Shown here one piece after another: positions 1 to 7,346 of a stretch of DNA of 64,000 bases. A program made the position numbers and the translations under genes. This DNA comes from Terriglobia bacterium (lineage in GTDB: Bacteria; Acidobacteriota; Terriglobia; Terriglobales; Acidobacteriaceae). The notes under the pieces are model-generated. The model was not told where the DNA came from. It saw only the letters and a list, made by a program, of their open reading frames with translations, and did not search any database. The stretch is from the NCBI GenBank assembly GCA_020073495.1, contig JAIQFD010000003.1, forward strand, positions 372,001-436,000, in the 5' to 3' direction. The first letter of the stretch is position 1; each line of letters starts with the position of its first letter.

Positions 1-60
1 GACGACCATGCGATCGAAGTATTCCCACTGCGTGCGCTTGCTTGTGCCGTTGCTGCCCAT
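1..60 (-). CDS. 5' end of an unidentified gene, cut by the left edge
   Basis: Only the first 20 codons are in the window. The ATG (60..58) follows AAGGAGAACGAG, a strong ribosome binding site at good spacing. It begins 27 bp after the stop of the upstream alpha/beta hydrolase gene in the same direction, so it is very probably the next gene of the CoA-transferase/acyl-CoA-ligase operon. The protein starts MGSNGTSKRTQWEYFD. I do not recognise it, and no function can be given from 20 residues. Confidence 0.65.
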   Translation of the reverse strand, partial: MGSNGTSKRTQWEYFDRMVV

Positions 61-87
61 CTCGTTCTCCTTCGTTTCCTCGACTGC

Positions 88-831
88 TCACACGCGGGCG
101 ACGGCATGGCGGGAGGCCATCCAGCGCGCCGTGACCTCCATCACCTCGTAATTGAACTTCAGCTCGCCGTGGTTGAACCAGCGCGGCAGGTAGCGGATGA
201 GCCCGTTGTCGTGCTGCACGTCGGGCCGCAAATCCTTGGTGATGTAAAGCAGTTCTGCGCCGGCGAGACTGGCTTTCAGGCCGGCCGCCCCCTCCATGAT
301 GGCGGGAATGTCGCGTTGAGCATACATCAGCAGGCATGGCTTGTCGTGCGGCTGCACCGGACCCAGCTTTTCCAGCAGTTCGATGACGTAGCCGGAATAC
401 GGCTCGCGGATCGCCGGGCTGGGGAAGTTCTCGAACATCCACTTGCCCTGCGGGGACACCTCCTGCACCACCGCTGCGGAGATGGCGACCATGTAGTCGG
501 CGGAGGACATCAGAGCCAGGCGCCCGCCCAGACTGATGCCGACGGCGCCCACTCGGCCGTAGCGCCGCATGTAGGCGATCGCGGCCTCGACTTCGTCGCG
601 CATCCCCACGCCGATCTCGGTGCGGTTTGCGCCGTGGCCACACGGGTCGATGGAGACGCACGCCACCTGCTGTTCCGCCAATAAGGCGGCAATGCCCAGC
701 ATGTGTTCCTTGGTGGAGCCGTAGGGCGGGACCAGCACCGCGCCGCTCTGGGCGGTCTTCGGCGCCATCAGGAATGCAGGGATGGGATGGCCGTCGGGCG
801 CTTTCAGGTCCTCGATGCGCTGGAACTCCAT
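88..831 (-). CDS. alpha/beta hydrolase, dienelactone-hydrolase-like
   Basis: This 247-residue protein has the alpha/beta-hydrolase nucleophile elbow GISLGG with Ser100. Upstream is a VLVPPYG strand-turn of oxyanion-hole type (about 32-38) and a DPCGHG segment (about 62-67). A C-terminal His for the triad is plausible among residues 200-225 but I cannot fix it. There is no signal peptide, so it should be cytosolic. The start is an ATG after GGGAGGAGAC. The gene lies 19 bp downstream of the PAS gene in the operon with the acyl-CoA ligase and CoA-transferases. A role as an ester, thioester or lactone hydrolase for the pathway intermediate is inferred from position only. The substrate is unknown. 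Confidence 0.8.
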   Translation of the reverse strand: MEFQRIEDLKAPDGHPIPAFLMAPKTAQSGAVLVPPYGSTKEHMLGIAALLAEQQVACVSIDPCGHGANRTEIGVGMRDEVEAAIAYMRRYGRVGAVGISLGGRLALMSSADYMVAISAAVVQEVSPQGKWMFENFPSPAIREPYSGYVIELLEKLGPVQPHDKPCLLMYAQRDIPAIMEGAAGLKASLAGAELLYITKDLRPDVQHDNGLIRYLPRWFNHGELKFNYEVMEVTARWMASRHAVARV

Positions 832-850
832 GTCTCCTCCCTTGGGTCTG

Positions 851-1342
851 TCACTTGCTTCCGACTGCGTTCTTGATCTGAGCTTCCAGCGCCGCCAGCT
901 TCTGCTTGAGGGCCTTGTCGCGCTCCCAGCGCGCGCTCACATCCTGGATGATGGCGGCGGCGCCCAGCACCTGGCCCGCGTCGTCACGCAGCAGGACGAT
1001 GTTGAACTCGATGGAGATGCGGCGGCCGTCCTTGGTGAGCGCGGGGACAGCGAGAGGTTCGTGGCCGTACTTGGTCACACCGCTCTTCATCACCGCCTCC
1101 CAGCCCTCCCAGTGGCGGGAGCGATGCTTCTCCGGGATGATCATGTCCATCGACTGGCCGACCGTTTCTGTGGCGGTCCAGCCGAACATGTGCTCGCAGC
1201 CGCGGTTCCACAGGCGTACACGGCCATCGCGGCCGGCGTACAGGATGCCCGCCTCACACTCGTCGACGATGCGCTGGCAGAGCGACTCGCGCTGGAGTTC
1301 CACATCCCCACCTATCGAGCCGGCCCGCCCGCTCTGCCGCAC
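851..1342 (-). CDS. single-domain PAS sensor protein
   Basis: The protein has up to 163 residues and consists almost entirely of one PAS fold (about residues 20-145). It shows the PAS pattern AGILYAGRDGRVRLWN, FGWTATE, a KDGRRISIE strand and a final IIQDVSARWERD linker, followed by a short coiled coil (about 145-160). No kinase, cyclase or DNA-binding domain is attached, so it probably senses a small molecule or redox state and acts on a partner protein. The written start is GTG at 1342; a second GTG at 1303 (VELQRES) also precedes the whole domain and is equally likely. It sits between the acyl-CoA ligase and the hydrolase in one operon, which is an odd place for a stand-alone PAS protein. 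Confidence 0.75.
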   Translation of the reverse strand: MRQSGRAGSIGGDVELQRESLCQRIVDECEAGILYAGRDGRVRLWNRGCEHMFGWTATETVGQSMDMIIPEKHRSRHWEGWEAVMKSGVTKYGHEPLAVPALTKDGRRISIEFNIVLLRDDAGQVLGAAAIIQDVSARWERDKALKQKLAALEAQIKNAVGSK

Positions 1343-1424
1343 AAGTCGGCGGAGGCGGACCCGATGCGGCGGGCGGGCGGGCTAGCACTCGGTCAGCGCC
1401 AGGTTCGGCGCCGATTGACCCGGA

Positions 1425-3068
1425 TCAGACCGCTGTCTTGGCGACAGCGACCTCCGAATCCTTCTGCCGCAGGACCCGGCGCAGCAGTTTGCCGGTCGGG
1501 GTCCGTGGCAATTCGTTGACGATCACGACCTCGCGCGGAAGCTTGTAGGTCGCGATCTTGCCGCGGCACCACTCGATGAGTTCCTCGGGCTTGACCGACG
1601 TCCCCGGCTTGAGCACGACGAAGGCCTTGGCGATCTGCCCGCGGACTTCGTCGGGCACGCCGATGATGCCGACGTCCTGCACCGCCGGATGTTCCGCCAG
1701 GGTCACCTCGATCTCCTCGGGCCCGATGCGGTATCCGGAGCTCTTGATGATGTCGTCTTCCCGCGACACGAACCAGAAATAGCCTTCGGCGTCCTGGGAA
1801 ACGAAGTCACCGGCCCGGTTCCAGCCGTCCTTGGTCACCACGTGGCGTTGTTTGTCCACGTCGCGCCAATAAATCGTTCCCGTCGGGCCACGCGCCACGA
1901 AGTGGCCGATGGTGCCTGCCGGCACGTCCGCGCCTTCCTCGTTGACCACCTTGAGCTCGTACCCCGGCACCGCTTGCCCGAAGGAGCCGGCCTTGGCCTT
2001 CTCACTGACCACGTTGGAAGCGAACACGTACATCATCTCGGTCGTTCCCAGACCTTCGAAGATGTCGATGCCGAACTTGTCCTTCCACGCCTGATAGGTG
2101 GGAGCCGTCAGGCTTTCACCGCCGCCGGTGCACAGGCGCAGGCTGCTCAGGTCGTACTTCTTCTGAGCGTCCGGCAACTGGAGCATCTTGCGGTAGGCAG
2201 TCGGAGCCAAGGTCAGGATCGATACCTTGTGCTTCTGGATGGTTTCGAACATCTTCACCGGATCGAACTTCGCGATCAGGGAAGCCGCCGCGCCGAAGCG
2301 GAACGGGATGGTCGCGTAGCTGGAGTAGCCGGCGCCGAACGCCAGGGGCGCCGAGCCACCGACCACGTCGTTCTCCTTCACCTTCCAGCCGTACTTGCCG
2401 AAGGCGTCGGGGATGATCAGCAACTCCTCCACCAGGTGGACGGTGCCTTTCGGGCGTCCGGTGGTGCCGGAGGTGTAGAGCAGGATGCCGACGTCTTCCC
2501 GGCGCCGGCGCACGGGGTCCAGCTCGGGCGAGCCCGACTGGAGGAGTTCTCCGTACGGGATGAAGCCCTTGGCCTTGACCTCGGCGGCGTCGCCGCCGAC
2601 GACGATGATGTTCTTCACCGTCTGGAAGTTCTCCCGCGCCGCCTCCACCTCGCCCAGCAGGGCGAAGCTGACGACCAGGGCCACCGCTTCCGCGTCGTTG
2701 GCCACGTGCGCGATCTCGGAGCGTGAGAACAGGGGTGAGGTCGGCGTGCATACGCCGCCCAGCTTTAGGATGCCGAAGTTCGTCACCAGGGCCGGGGGAA
2801 TGTTGGGGGTGCGCAGGATGACCCTGTCGCCCTCCTCCACTCCCAGGCCGCGGAGCGCGTTGCCAAATTTGTTCGCCTGCGTCAGCACTTGCGCGTAGGT
2901 GAACTTCTGGTCTTCGAACAGGATGGCCGTCCGGTCACCGCGACCGGAGGTCACGGCCTTCTCGAGCAATTCTTCGGTGGGGTTGAAGCGCTCGGGATAA
3001 GCCGCGAACTCCGGCAGCGTGTAGACACGACTCGGCCACAGATCGCGAGGGGGTAGATGATCTGCCAT
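1425..3068 (-). CDS. AMP-forming acyl-CoA ligase, benzoate/aminobenzoate-CoA-ligase-like
   Basis: This 547-residue member of the ANL superfamily should activate a carboxylic acid to its acyl-CoA through an acyl-adenylate. It has the P-loop TSGTTGRPKG (199-208), the A5-type GLGTTEMM motif, the A7/A8 hinge WNRAGDF...SREDDIIKSSGYRIGP and the C-terminal catalytic lysine in PRTPTGKLLRR (Lys527). Length and overall layout fit the benzoate/2-aminobenzoate-CoA ligase branch, although the substrate cannot be read from sequence. The ATG follows GAGG eight bases upstream. Two CoA-transferases and two small Cys proteins precede it in the same operon with gaps of 9-14 bp, so it probably supplies or recycles the acyl-CoA they handle. 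Confidence 0.85.
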   Translation of the reverse strand: MADHLPPRDLWPSRVYTLPEFAAYPERFNPTEELLEKAVTSGRGDRTAILFEDQKFTYAQVLTQANKFGNALRGLGVEEGDRVILRTPNIPPALVTNFGILKLGGVCTPTSPLFSRSEIAHVANDAEAVALVVSFALLGEVEAARENFQTVKNIIVVGGDAAEVKAKGFIPYGELLQSGSPELDPVRRRREDVGILLYTSGTTGRPKGTVHLVEELLIIPDAFGKYGWKVKENDVVGGSAPLAFGAGYSSYATIPFRFGAAASLIAKFDPVKMFETIQKHKVSILTLAPTAYRKMLQLPDAQKKYDLSSLRLCTGGGESLTAPTYQAWKDKFGIDIFEGLGTTEMMYVFASNVVSEKAKAGSFGQAVPGYELKVVNEEGADVPAGTIGHFVARGPTGTIYWRDVDKQRHVVTKDGWNRAGDFVSQDAEGYFWFVSREDDIIKSSGYRIGPEEIEVTLAEHPAVQDVGIIGVPDEVRGQIAKAFVVLKPGTSVKPEELIEWCRGKIATYKLPREVVIVNELPRTPTGKLLRRVLRQKDSEVAVAKTAV

Positions 3069-3081
3069 ATAAGAAGCCTCG

Positions 3082-3705
3082 CTACCTTGACGCGCCTACG
3101 GGACGGGTCTTCTCCGCCTCGGCGATCGCGTCTTCCAGCGCCTGCTCCACGCGGATGAGGCCGCGTTTCGCATCGTTGCGCGGGAACGCCATCACCGGGT
3201 ACCGGTCGCCCTCGAAGACGAGAAGCGCCGGCACCGTGGTGCCGAAGTCCTCGCACAGAGCGCCCTTGAACCCAAACACCGGCCGCACGCTGGCATCCGG
3301 GCCGCTCACCGACTTGTGATAAGTCGGGAAGCGGTCCTTCACGCTGGCCACGTCGATGGCCTTCGCGTCCACGCCGGCGCCTTGCAACGTTTTGATCAGT
3401 GCCAGGGCCTTGTTGTTGTCACAGGGGAAGGTCTCGCCGGGCTTCTGCGCAGAAGAGTAGTAGAACTCCACGCGCTTGGGCCCCGCGGCCACGGCCGCCG
3501 CCGCGGTCGCAGCGACCGCGATTGGCGGCGCGTAGACCTTTCCGCTGTCTTCGAACATGTCGCACTTGGTCCAGCCCTCGTGCGTGATGTTCAGCGTGAA
3601 CGGCCACTCCCGCTTCGTGCATTTGCCCAGGTACGCCTTCTGGATGTTGGGATCGAGCGCCGGGCGAAGTCCCTTGCACCGAACGCACAGGTTATCGTTT
3701 GCCAT
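3082..3705 (-). CDS. Cys-rich N-terminal protein with a possible thioredoxin-like C-terminal part
   Basis: I do not recognise this 207-residue protein as a named family. Its N-terminal 50 residues carry CxxC (Cys7, Cys10), Cys29 and Cys48, a spacing that suggests a zinc or Fe-S site. An Ala-rich linker (about 60-75) follows. The C-terminal part has alternating strands and a TVPALLVFEG segment that looks like the cis-Pro turn of thioredoxin folds, but without a CxxC active site; that fold is inference. The ATG follows TAAGGAGGCGAT, a strong ribosome binding site. It is 9 bp from the zinc-ribbon gene and 13 bp from the acyl-CoA ligase gene, so the product probably belongs to the same pathway, perhaps as a scaffold or electron-transfer accessory. 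Confidence 0.7.
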   Translation of the reverse strand: MANDNLCVRCKGLRPALDPNIQKAYLGKCTKREWPFTLNITHEGWTKCDMFEDSGKVYAPPIAVAATAAAAVAAGPKRVEFYYSSAQKPGETFPCDNNKALALIKTLQGAGVDAKAIDVASVKDRFPTYHKSVSGPDASVRPVFGFKGALCEDFGTTVPALLVFEGDRYPVMAFPRNDAKRGLIRVEQALEDAIAEAEKTRPVGASR

Positions 3706-3714
3706 ATCGCCTCC

Positions 3715-4092
3715 TTATTTCGCTCCGGCAATCATGAACTTCGCCACACTACCGACCAGATCTTCCTTCTTGAGAGGATGTCCGCTGATGACATTGCCGC
3801 GGATATTCTTCGAGAGGGGAATCGGCCGGCAGACGGAATCGGGGCGAGCCCGAGGCGCAGGACGGGTAAGTCCCGGCCCCGAGATCCCGGTGTAGTCCTG
3901 CTTCTCGGCGAAGCCGGGGAGCAGGTCAGGTGTGCCCTGGGCCTCTGTCGGTCCCGAAACACAGGCGCCACCCGAGGTCTCGATGCGCCAGATCTTGTTA
4001 CAGGTGGCGCATTTCGTCGTCCCTTTGAAATTCCAGAAGGGATACGGATCGAGAAAGTTTTTCGTTTTGCAGCTTGGACAAATCAGCAGCAT
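3715..4092 (-). CDS. small zinc-ribbon protein
   Basis: This 125-residue protein opens directly with a four-Cys ribbon: Cys5-x2-Cys8 (CPSC) and Cys28-x2-Cys31 (CATC), separated by 19 residues. This is the classic spacing of a zinc ribbon or rubredoxin-like knuckle. The rest is Pro/Gly-rich and low in recognisable structure until a short basic C-terminus. It lies 12 bp after the first CoA-transferase stop and 9 bp before the Cys-rich gene. Small zinc-finger proteins also accompany aromatic-CoA pathways (for example BbsA beside the benzylsuccinate CoA-transferase genes), so an accessory role in the acyl-CoA complex is possible but unproved. Confidence 0.7.
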   Translation of the reverse strand: MLLICPSCKTKNFLDPYPFWNFKGTTKCATCNKIWRIETSGGACVSGPTEAQGTPDLLPGFAEKQDYTGISGPGLTRPAPRARPDSVCRPIPLSKNIRGNVISGHPLKKEDLVGSVAKFMIAGAK

Positions 4093-4104
4093 ATGAGTCT
4101 CCCT

Positions 4105-5481
4105 CTAGATGGTTTCCTGTTCTGCGAGCCGGTTCAGCTCGTCCGGACTCAGGCCGGCGAGCTTGCCCAGCACGTATTCGTTGTCGGCACCCACGGGTTT
4201 CAGCGCCCACTTCAGGCGAGGCGGCGTGTGCGACATCTTGTACGCCGGGCCCTGGTGGAGCAGATCGCCGTAGATCGGGTCGTCCAGCCAGCGGACGGCG
4301 CCGCGTTCTTTCCAGTGCGGATGGTTGGCTACTTCCTTGGCGTTCCAGACCGGCTGGTTGATGATCCCGGCCTTGTCCAGAATGGCCGCGACCTCTTCCT
4401 TGGTCTTGTCCGCCGCCCACTTCTCCAGCACGGGATAGATCTCCATCTGGCTCTTGGCTTTGACGCGTTCCGTGGCCTTGGCATACTTAGTTGCGAAGTT
4501 GCCATTGCCGATCACCTTGCACAGCTTGGCGAAGTCCTTGTCGCTGTAAGCGCTGACCAGGATGTAGCCCTCCTCGCTCTCCTGCGGGTTCTCCGACTTG
4601 GGGTACGAGGATTTGCCGCACATGATGATCCCGTGAACGCACAACTGGGTGTCCCAGTTGCCCCAGCGCTCGCGGGTGATGCCGTGCCGCCCGTACAGCG
4701 GGAGCGCATACTCCAGCTGGCGGGTGACGCCGTGCACCTGCGAGTACTCGGTGAATGTGCCCTGGCCCGACACCTTGTCGCGGTAATAGAGCGCCGCCAG
4801 AACCTGGAGTGCGCCCATCATGCCGCCCCAATAGTCGGCCAGCCAGATGGTGTGCTTGGCCGGCGCGCCGCCCATGAACTCCGGCTTTCCGGTCATGCCG
4901 AAGTTGCCGCCCTGGGACTGCCCGAGGATGTCGTAGGAAGCGCGCACGCGCCCCGGACCCCATCCCCCGAAGCCGCCCAGCCAGCAGTAGACCAACCGCG
5001 GGTTGATCTCCTTCAGTTGGCGGTAGCCGAGGCCCCAGCGGTCGAAGGTGCCGGGGCGGTAGTTCTCGACGAATACATCCGACTTGGCGGCCAGCTTCTT
5101 GACGATCGACTGGCCCTCAGGCCGGTGGAAGTCCACCGAGATGAAGTACTCGTTGGGGTTGGCCCCCACGAAACCCAGCCCTGTGCCCCGCTCCGGGATG
5201 TACTTGGAGAGCGGGTAGAGGAACGGTTCGTTGAAGGGAGTGGTGTGCCGCATGGCTTCGCCGCGCCGTGGCGCTTCGATCTTGATGACCTCGGCGCCGA
5301 GTTCTGCCAGGTAGGAGGCGCAGGAAGGCCCCAGGATGTACTGCGTGCACGACAGCACGCGCAGTCCCTTGAGCGCTTCCGGCTTGGAGAACTCTGATTT
5401 TGGGTTGAACAACTTGCGACAGTAATCCTCGAAAACTTCCTTCGCTGCCGCAGGAATGGCTGATCCATTTCCCTTTGCCAT
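4105..5481 (-). CDS. class III CoA-transferase (CaiB/BaiF family), subunit A
   Basis: This 458-residue class III CoA-transferase should move CoA between two carboxylic acids through an aspartyl-CoA anhydride intermediate. The N-terminal Rossmann part reads LRVLSCTQYILGPSCASYLA...GAEVIKIE (39-69), then VENYRPGTFDRWGLGY (about 138-153). The catalytic Asp equivalent is Asp216 in WLADYWGG. It is longer than typical family members (about 400) because of a 35-residue N-terminal extension. Its ATG overlaps the stop of the next CoA-transferase upstream (TGATG), so the two are translationally coupled. Paired genes of this kind occur in heteromeric enzymes such as succinyl-CoA:benzylsuccinate CoA-transferase BbsEF. 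The substrate here is unknown. Confidence 0.87.
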   Translation of the reverse strand: MAKGNGSAIPAAAKEVFEDYCRKLFNPKSEFSKPEALKGLRVLSCTQYILGPSCASYLAELGAEVIKIEAPRRGEAMRHTTPFNEPFLYPLSKYIPERGTGLGFVGANPNEYFISVDFHRPEGQSIVKKLAAKSDVFVENYRPGTFDRWGLGYRQLKEINPRLVYCWLGGFGGWGPGRVRASYDILGQSQGGNFGMTGKPEFMGGAPAKHTIWLADYWGGMMGALQVLAALYYRDKVSGQGTFTEYSQVHGVTRQLEYALPLYGRHGITRERWGNWDTQLCVHGIIMCGKSSYPKSENPQESEEGYILVSAYSDKDFAKLCKVIGNGNFATKYAKATERVKAKSQMEIYPVLEKWAADKTKEEVAAILDKAGIINQPVWNAKEVANHPHWKERGAVRWLDDPIYGDLLHQGPAYKMSHTPPRLKWALKPVGADNEYVLGKLAGLSPDELNRLAEQETI

Positions 5482-6914
5482 CAGAGTTCCTCCTCATCTT
5501 CCTCCGCCAAGGCGCTGACGGCTTCCAGGCGCTTGAAGTCCTCGCGCGTGAAGCCGAGCAGGCGGCGGTACACGTCCTGGTTGTCATAGCCCGTGGGACG
5601 CCCGAGCCATTTCATTCGGCCCGGTGTCCGGTGCTGCTGGAACGGGGTGGTGGCGTACAGGATCTTCCCGTAGTGCGGCGAGTCGTACTCGGCCACGTGC
5701 CCGCGGTACTTGAAGTGCGGATACTCGGCCACTTCGTTCACGTACAACACACCGCCCGATGCGACTTGCTGCTTGGACAGCTTGCGCTCCGCGTCGGCGC
5801 GCGAGTTGTCCTTCAGCCACTCGCACAGCATGGTGTAGGTCTTGACCTGCTGGTTGTAGGCCAGACGATCGGCCACTTCGCGCAGGTGCGGATCGCCGAG
5901 GATGTCGTCCTCGACTTTCGGATACTCGTCGCCGACCACGCGCCAGATGCGGTACCAGAGGCGATCGTGACCGCCGCCCACCATCATGTAGCCGTCCTTG
6001 CAGGGATTGACGGCGTAAATGTTGATGGCCAGGTCCCAATTGCCGAAGCGCGGACGGATGCTGCCGTCCATGGAGTGCCACGCCCAGCTGTAGTCCAGGA
6101 TGCGGATGATGGCCTCAGCCGAGGTCGCTTCGATGAACTGGCCCTCACCCGAGACCGTGTCGCGGTAGTAGATGGCCGCGAGGATACCGATCCCTGCGCA
6201 CGTTCCACCCACATGGTCCGCCATCCACAGCGCGGAACGCATGGGTGTGCCGCCGAACTCCTTGGGGTCGCCGGTGCCGTGCACGAATCCGCACGAAGCC
6301 TGGGCCACCGGGTCGAGCATGCCTTCCTTGTCTTTCAGCGGGCCCCACTGGCCGCGCTGTCCGACCCAGCAGTACACCAGCCGCGGGTTGAGCTCCTTGA
6401 GCTGGCGGTAGCCGATCCCCCACTCATCGAACTGGCCCGGAGGCGCGTTCTCGATCACCACGTCGCTGTGAACGACGAGCTGCTTGAAGATCTCGCGCCC
6501 TTCTTCCGAGTCGAGGTTGAGGGTGATGGACAGTTTGTTCCGCATCTCGTGCAGGAACTGCGCGCCCACCTCTTCGCCGGTCTCCTTGTCCTTGAACATG
6601 TATTCCCGGCGGCCGAAGGGAGTGAGCTGGCGCAGGGGGTCGCCGCCCGGAGGTTCGACCTGGATGACTTCGGCGCCGAGTTCGGCGAGCTGCGACGAGC
6701 ACCAGTGCCCGATCATCATGCGGGTGGTGCAGTCCAGCACGCGGATGCGGGAAAGAGCTTCGGGTTTCTCAAAGTTATGTTCCTGGCGCAGGATGGACTC
6801 CAGGAACAGTGGATAGTCCTTGGCTTGATCGCTGAGCCCGGCGTAAACCTCTTCCGGCTTCGCGATCGGTACCGCCGGCCACGGCGGCAGTTTGGGATTG
6901 CCGTTTGTTGCCAT
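5481..6914 (-). CDS. class III CoA-transferase (CaiB/BaiF family), subunit B; first gene of the operon
   Basis: This class III CoA-transferase has 477 residues from the ATG at 6914, which follows GAGGAGGCAATA. An upstream in-frame start at 6983 lacks a ribosome binding site and would add a non-homologous Pro-rich leader. Family motifs are RIRVLDCTTRMMIGHWCSSQLAELGAEVIQVEPP in its two halves, then IENAPPGQFDEWGIGYRQL and WMADHVGGTCAG with the catalytic Asp (residue 233 of the shorter form). It differs clearly from its partner downstream, with an inserted charged loop before residue 150, so the two probably form a heteromer rather than being a recent duplication. It heads the operon; a composite GTGA/TCAC operator lies about 350 bp upstream. 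Confidence 0.87.
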   Translation of the reverse strand: MATNGNPKLPPWPAVPIAKPEEVYAGLSDQAKDYPLFLESILRQEHNFEKPEALSRIRVLDCTTRMMIGHWCSSQLAELGAEVIQVEPPGGDPLRQLTPFGRREYMFKDKETGEEVGAQFLHEMRNKLSITLNLDSEEGREIFKQLVVHSDVVIENAPPGQFDEWGIGYRQLKELNPRLVYCWVGQRGQWGPLKDKEGMLDPVAQASCGFVHGTGDPKEFGGTPMRSALWMADHVGGTCAGIGILAAIYYRDTVSGEGQFIEATSAEAIIRILDYSWAWHSMDGSIRPRFGNWDLAINIYAVNPCKDGYMMVGGGHDRLWYRIWRVVGDEYPKVEDDILGDPHLREVADRLAYNQQVKTYTMLCEWLKDNSRADAERKLSKQQVASGGVLYVNEVAEYPHFKYRGHVAEYDSPHYGKILYATTPFQQHRTPGRMKWLGRPTGYDNQDVYRRLLGFTREDFKRLEAVSALAEEDEEEL

Positions 6915-7346
6915 TATTGCCTCCTCGACCCTCGGGACCGGGACAGGCGTATCTGGTTGCCCTCCAGCCCGGGGGCGGTACACTTCGGTTTGGTAGCTAG
7001 GCCGATCACCCTTGGATGAAGCGCCTCATGCATGGCCACCGGAACATCCGGCCCGAATGAGCGTTCGAACAATCGCGAACGCAAAAGACAAGCCAACAGC
7101 CGGGGCCGGGGTTGAGTCAAAACCTCGGAACACAGACCTACTACAGGGCCCTGGGTCGAACGTACCGTCCGGCAGTGGGATGCACGAGGACAGGGAAACC
7201 GGTGCGGCTCCGCCGACTCATTACATTGGTGGAGGCGGATTCTTCAGGAGTTCGGTCCGGCTTGCAGTGATTTCCGTCACACATATGAGTGACCGTTATC
7301 TCAGTGCCGCCGGCACGGCCCTCCCCCCGCCCCCCGCGCCGGGTTC
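6915..7346. promoter_or_regulatory. intergenic region upstream of the CoA-transferase operon
   Basis: 432 bp between the CoA-transferase start and the receptor stop. I see no convincing gene. It contains the composite operator at 7267-7292. On the minus strand there is a possible -10 (TGTAAT, 7225..7220) that would put the operator centre about 60 bp upstream of transcription and leave a leader of about 300 nt before the first start codon. The promoter placement is inference. Confidence 0.45.
7267..7294. promoter_or_regulatory. composite CRP/FNR-like operator, copy A
   Basis: Half-sites read GTGA (7267-7270), 6 bases TTTCCG, TCAC (7277-7280), 8 bases, GTGA (7289-7292) then CC. The first pair is a CRP-type palindrome. 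The same three half-sites with the same 6 and 8 base spacing occur at 10887, 15727 and 18716, and the 6-base spacer TTTCCG is identical to that of the 15727 copy. Confidence 0.6.

Noticed and set aside
3316-5397. 693-codon open frame on the plus strand
   Set aside because: It lies opposite the CoA-transferase and Cys-protein genes, is Arg/Leu/Val/His-rich as expected for antisense of GC-rich coding DNA, has no ribosome binding site and no domain.
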